This document shows, in pieces, positions 61,662 to 64,000 of a DNA stretch of 64,000 bases (positions are counted from its first letter, which is position 1; each line of letters starts with the position of its first letter). The notes under the pieces are model-generated. The model saw only the letters and a list, made by a program, of their open reading frames with translations, was not told the DNA's origin and searched no databases. The DNA is from Microvirga pakistanensis (GTDB taxonomy: Bacteria > Pseudomonadota > Alphaproteobacteria > Rhizobiales > Beijerinckiaceae), in the NCBI RefSeq assembly GCF_004458765.1, contig NZ_SPJX01000012.1, positions 1 to 64,000 on the forward strand. The letters run 5' to 3'. Made by a program: the position numbers and the translations under genes.

Positions 61662-64000
61662 CTAGCGCCGCTGCTTCCTTTCCTTCAGGAAGAGGGTGTC
61701 CAGTTCGGGGATGCTGAACTGGCCGGGGTTCCAGGATGCCACCAGGTCGGGAATGAGTTTGCTCGGACTCGCCTTGCCGAAGAGAAAGCCCTGGCCGAGG
61801 TCACATCCCTGACTGCGCAGGAAGATCGCCTGCACGGATGTTTCGACGCCTTCCGCGACCGTGGTGATCCCGAGGCTTTTGCCGAGGCTGACGACGGCCT
61901 GGAGGATGGCCGGATCGTCGGGATTGCTGGCGAGGTCATGCACGAAGGAGCGGTCGATCTTGATGATGTCGACCGGGAATTGCTTGAGATGCGAGAGGGA
62001 GGCGTAGCCGGTCCCGAAATCGTCGAGGGCGATCTTCACGCCCTCCTCGCTCAGAGCCCTCAGGTTCTTCTCGATGAATTCCGCCCCCCTGCCGAGGAAC
62101 ACGGTCTCGGTCACCTCGATCTCGAGGCAATGCGGCGGGATGTCCGCATTCCGCAGGCGCTCCAGAATCCGGTCGGCGAAGTCCATCCCCCTGAACTCGG
62201 CGGCGGATGCGTTGATGGCGACATGGCCGAACGGGATGCCCGATTGCAGCCAGCGCCGCATGTCGTCGAAGACCATGTCGTGCATCTGCTTGCTCAGGGC
62301 CATGGCGAGATGCGGGTCGTCGAAGGCGGCCTGGATGCTCCCGGGGAGTTCGATCCCCGCGTGAGGATTGCGCCACCTGAGCAGCGCTTCGAAGCCGGCG
62401 ATTTCGCCGGAGCTCAGGTGCACCTTGGGCTGGTAGAAGGGCTCGATGCTGCGAGCATCGATTGCCCCGCGTGCATTGTTGCGCATTTCCACTTTCCGCT
62501 GGGCCTCCGTGCGCATGGACGGTTCGAACACCATCATCTTATCTCGCCCGGTAGCCTTGGCCGTGTAAAGGGCAATATCGGCTTGCTTCACGAGGTCGGC
62601 CGCTTCCGTGGCATGATCCGGCCAGATGCTGGCGCCGATGCTGGCGCGGCAGTCGAGCGGGCGTCCCGCATAGGGAAGCGGCTTGTGCAGCTGCTCCTGG
62701 ATCGGCGCCAGGAGAGTCTTGATGTCCTGCTCGTTGTCGATCTCGGGAAAGATGATGGCGAATTCGTCGCCACCGTTGCGGGCGACCGTATCGATCGGGC
62801 GCGCGGCGGCGCTCAGGCGGTTGGCGACCGTCTGCAGAACCGCGTCCCCCGCGTCGTGGCCGAGCGTGTCGTTGATCTCTTTCAGGTGGTCCACGTCCAG
62901 GATCACCAGACCGAGCTTGCGATTGCGGCTGGCGGACTGCTCGAGGGCTGTGCTCAGGCGGATCTGGAAGAGCGCCCGGTTGGGGAGCCGTGTCAGGTGA
63001 TCGTGGTGCGCCGCCCAGAGGATCTTTTCCTCGGCTTCCTTCTGAGCGGTGACGTCGCTGATGATCCCTTCCAGGAACTGGGGCTCTCCGGATGCATCAT
63101 AGATGCACTGTCCACGATCCGCCATCCAGCGGGTTTCGCCGGACCGCGTCCTGATGCGGTACGCCACATCGAAGACCTCTTTGCTCCGGAGGCTGTTGGC
63201 GATGGCGCCATCGACCATCGGGAGATCGTCGGGATGGATGATCTCTCCCCACCGGATGGTGCCGTCCAGGAATTCGCCGGCGGTGTATCCGGTCAGAGCC
63301 TCCGCTCCCTCGCTGACAAGGGTGAAGGGCCATGGCGCGGCCGTGCCGCATTGGTAGACGATCCCCGGCAGATGATTGATGAAGGTGGAGAGTTGGCGCT
63401 GGCTCTCGCGCGCCTGTTCTTCCGCCATCTTGCGGGCGGTGATGTCTTCGGCGACGGCAATCGTCGAGACGGGGCTCCCCGTCTCGTCGCAGACGAACGA
63501 CACATTGACGGCACACCAGATCGCCGTGCCGTCCGGGCGCAGGTAGCGCTTCTCGAGCTGGAATGGCAGGGCGCTCGCGAGATGCTGTTGCTCAAGCGCA
63601 ATGCCTCGTTCGATATCGTCCGGGTGGGTGAACGCGCTCATCGGGAGGCCGTCCAGCTCGTCCCGGCTGCGCCCGACCATGTCGCAGAAGCGCTGATTGA
63701 CCATCAGCACCCGTGACTGCCGGTCCCGGTGCAGGATGCCCACCATGGTTTGTCCGAAGACGGTGGCGAGCTGCTGCTCCCGTGCCTGGAGGGCCTCCGC
63801 CGCGCTGCGCCGCTCATCGATGCTGCGGAAGATGACCATGAGATCGTCTCCCACCGGCGTGGCATGCACCTCGTACCAGGAGGACAGGGGTTCGAAATAT
63901 GCCTCGAAGACCCGCGTCGAACGCTCGGCCATGGCGCGGCGGTAGTTCTCCTCGAAGATCGTGCCGATCGTTTTGGGGAATCTCTCCCAGATCCGGCAGC
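61662..64000 (-). CDS. PAS-GGDEF-EAL cyclic-di-GMP signalling protein (partial, 5' end outside window)
   Basis: At least 779 codons are visible; the frame stays open past the ATG at 63932 to the window edge and still reads as PAS sequence (IWERFPKTIGTIFEENYRRA), so the start is missing. Domains in order: end of one PAS; a second PAS (QTMVGILHRDRQSRVLMVNQ); a third (GIVYQCGTAAPWPF to HPDDLPMV) with PAC; a GGDEF domain with intact GGDEF (ARNGGDEFAIIFP); and an EAL domain with EALLRW and DDFGTGYASLSHL. Both cyclase and phosphodiesterase sites appear complete. The full protein probably senses a signal through PAS domains and controls motility or biofilm. The large antisense frame over the same DNA is a shadow. 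Confidence 0.95.
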   Translation of the reverse strand, partial: CRIWERFPKTIGTIFEENYRRAMAERSTRVFEAYFEPLSSWYEVHATPVGDDLMVIFRSIDERRSAAEALQAREQQLATVFGQTMVGILHRDRQSRVLMVNQRFCDMVGRSRDELDGLPMSAFTHPDDIERGIALEQQHLASALPFQLEKRYLRPDGTAIWCAVNVSFVCDETGSPVSTIAVAEDITARKMAEEQARESQRQLSTFINHLPGIVYQCGTAAPWPFTLVSEGAEALTGYTAGEFLDGTIRWGEIIHPDDLPMVDGAIANSLRSKEVFDVAYRIRTRSGETRWMADRGQCIYDASGEPQFLEGIISDVTAQKEAEEKILWAAHHDHLTRLPNRALFQIRLSTALEQSASRNRKLGLVILDVDHLKEINDTLGHDAGDAVLQTVANRLSAAARPIDTVARNGGDEFAIIFPEIDNEQDIKTLLAPIQEQLHKPLPYAGRPLDCRASIGASIWPDHATEAADLVKQADIALYTAKATGRDKMMVFEPSMRTEAQRKVEMRNNARGAIDARSIEPFYQPKVHLSSGEIAGFEALLRWRNPHAGIELPGSIQAAFDDPHLAMALSKQMHDMVFDDMRRWLQSGIPFGHVAINASAAEFRGMDFADRILERLRNADIPPHCLEIEVTETVFLGRGAEFIEKNLRALSEEGVKIALDDFGTGYASLSHLKQFPVDIIKIDRSFVHDLASNPDDPAILQAVVSLGKSLGITTVAEGVETSVQAIFLRSQGCDLGQGFLFGKASPSKLIPDLVASWNPGQFSIPELDTLFLKERKQRR

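Noticed and set aside
61938..63716. 592-codon plus-strand frame
   Set aside because: Antisense of the GGDEF-EAL gene, whose catalytic motifs prove the coding strand.

Overview
The window looks like chromosome of a high-GC alphaproteobacterium of the Hyphomicrobiales, probably close to Microvirga or Methylobacterium. This rests on the hemA and murA-DUF2948-hisD-UPF0262-phosphatase block, a tRNA-His with the alphaproteobacterial G1:U72/A73 pattern, many TRAP and tripartite tricarboxylate transporters, and Form IV RuBisCO-like, PPC-domain and type I secretion genes. The genus is an inference. Layout: (1) Bases 1-8.2 kb, minus strand: a type I secretion operon with two different ABC exporter half-transporters (one with several eroded ATPase motifs), an HlyD-type adaptor, and the first 974 codons of a giant protein of about 105-residue cadherin/VCBS-like repeats that leaves the window at base 1. 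(2) Bases 8.6-29.9 kb: an accessory region. Pieces of IS6-family transposase lie at both ends, and at tRNA-Thr(GGT) there is a truncated tyrosine integrase. Inside are an IclR regulator, two paralogous TRAP transporters, a catabolic operon (thiolase, acyl-CoA synthetase, two SDRs, gamma-class carbonic-anhydrase-like protein, alpha/beta hydrolase, and PPC/DUF296 proteins present as both a split and a fused pair), and a LacI-linked unit with a VOC protein, a RuBisCO-like protein and a DUF1537 acid-sugar kinase. (3) Bases 29.9-41.7 kb: core genes (tRNA-Thr, hemA, murA, DUF2948, hisD, UPF0262, low-Mr phosphatase), then azlCD, a TerC protein, tctBAC and tRNA-His(GTG). (4) Bases 41.7-57.4 kb: a second island, between intact tRNA-His and a degenerate copy of its 3' half. 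It carries fragments of a tyrosine integrase, small accessory genes, an orphan efflux adaptor, and a set of genes resembling opine catabolism: OccR/NocR-like LysR regulator, polyamine/opine-type ABC importer, multi-subunit FAD/Fe-S dehydrogenase, RidA, and an OccT/NocT-like binding protein. (5) Bases 57.7-64 kb: a secreted Gly-rich protein of 14-residue repeats, an RTX calcium-binding protein, three small proteins, and a PAS-GGDEF-EAL protein that runs off the right end. The working picture is a soil or plant-associated heterotroph with two tRNA-anchored catabolic islands, each pairing solute-binding-protein transporters with dedicated oxidation enzymes. Functions come from reading motifs by eye; no database search was run.
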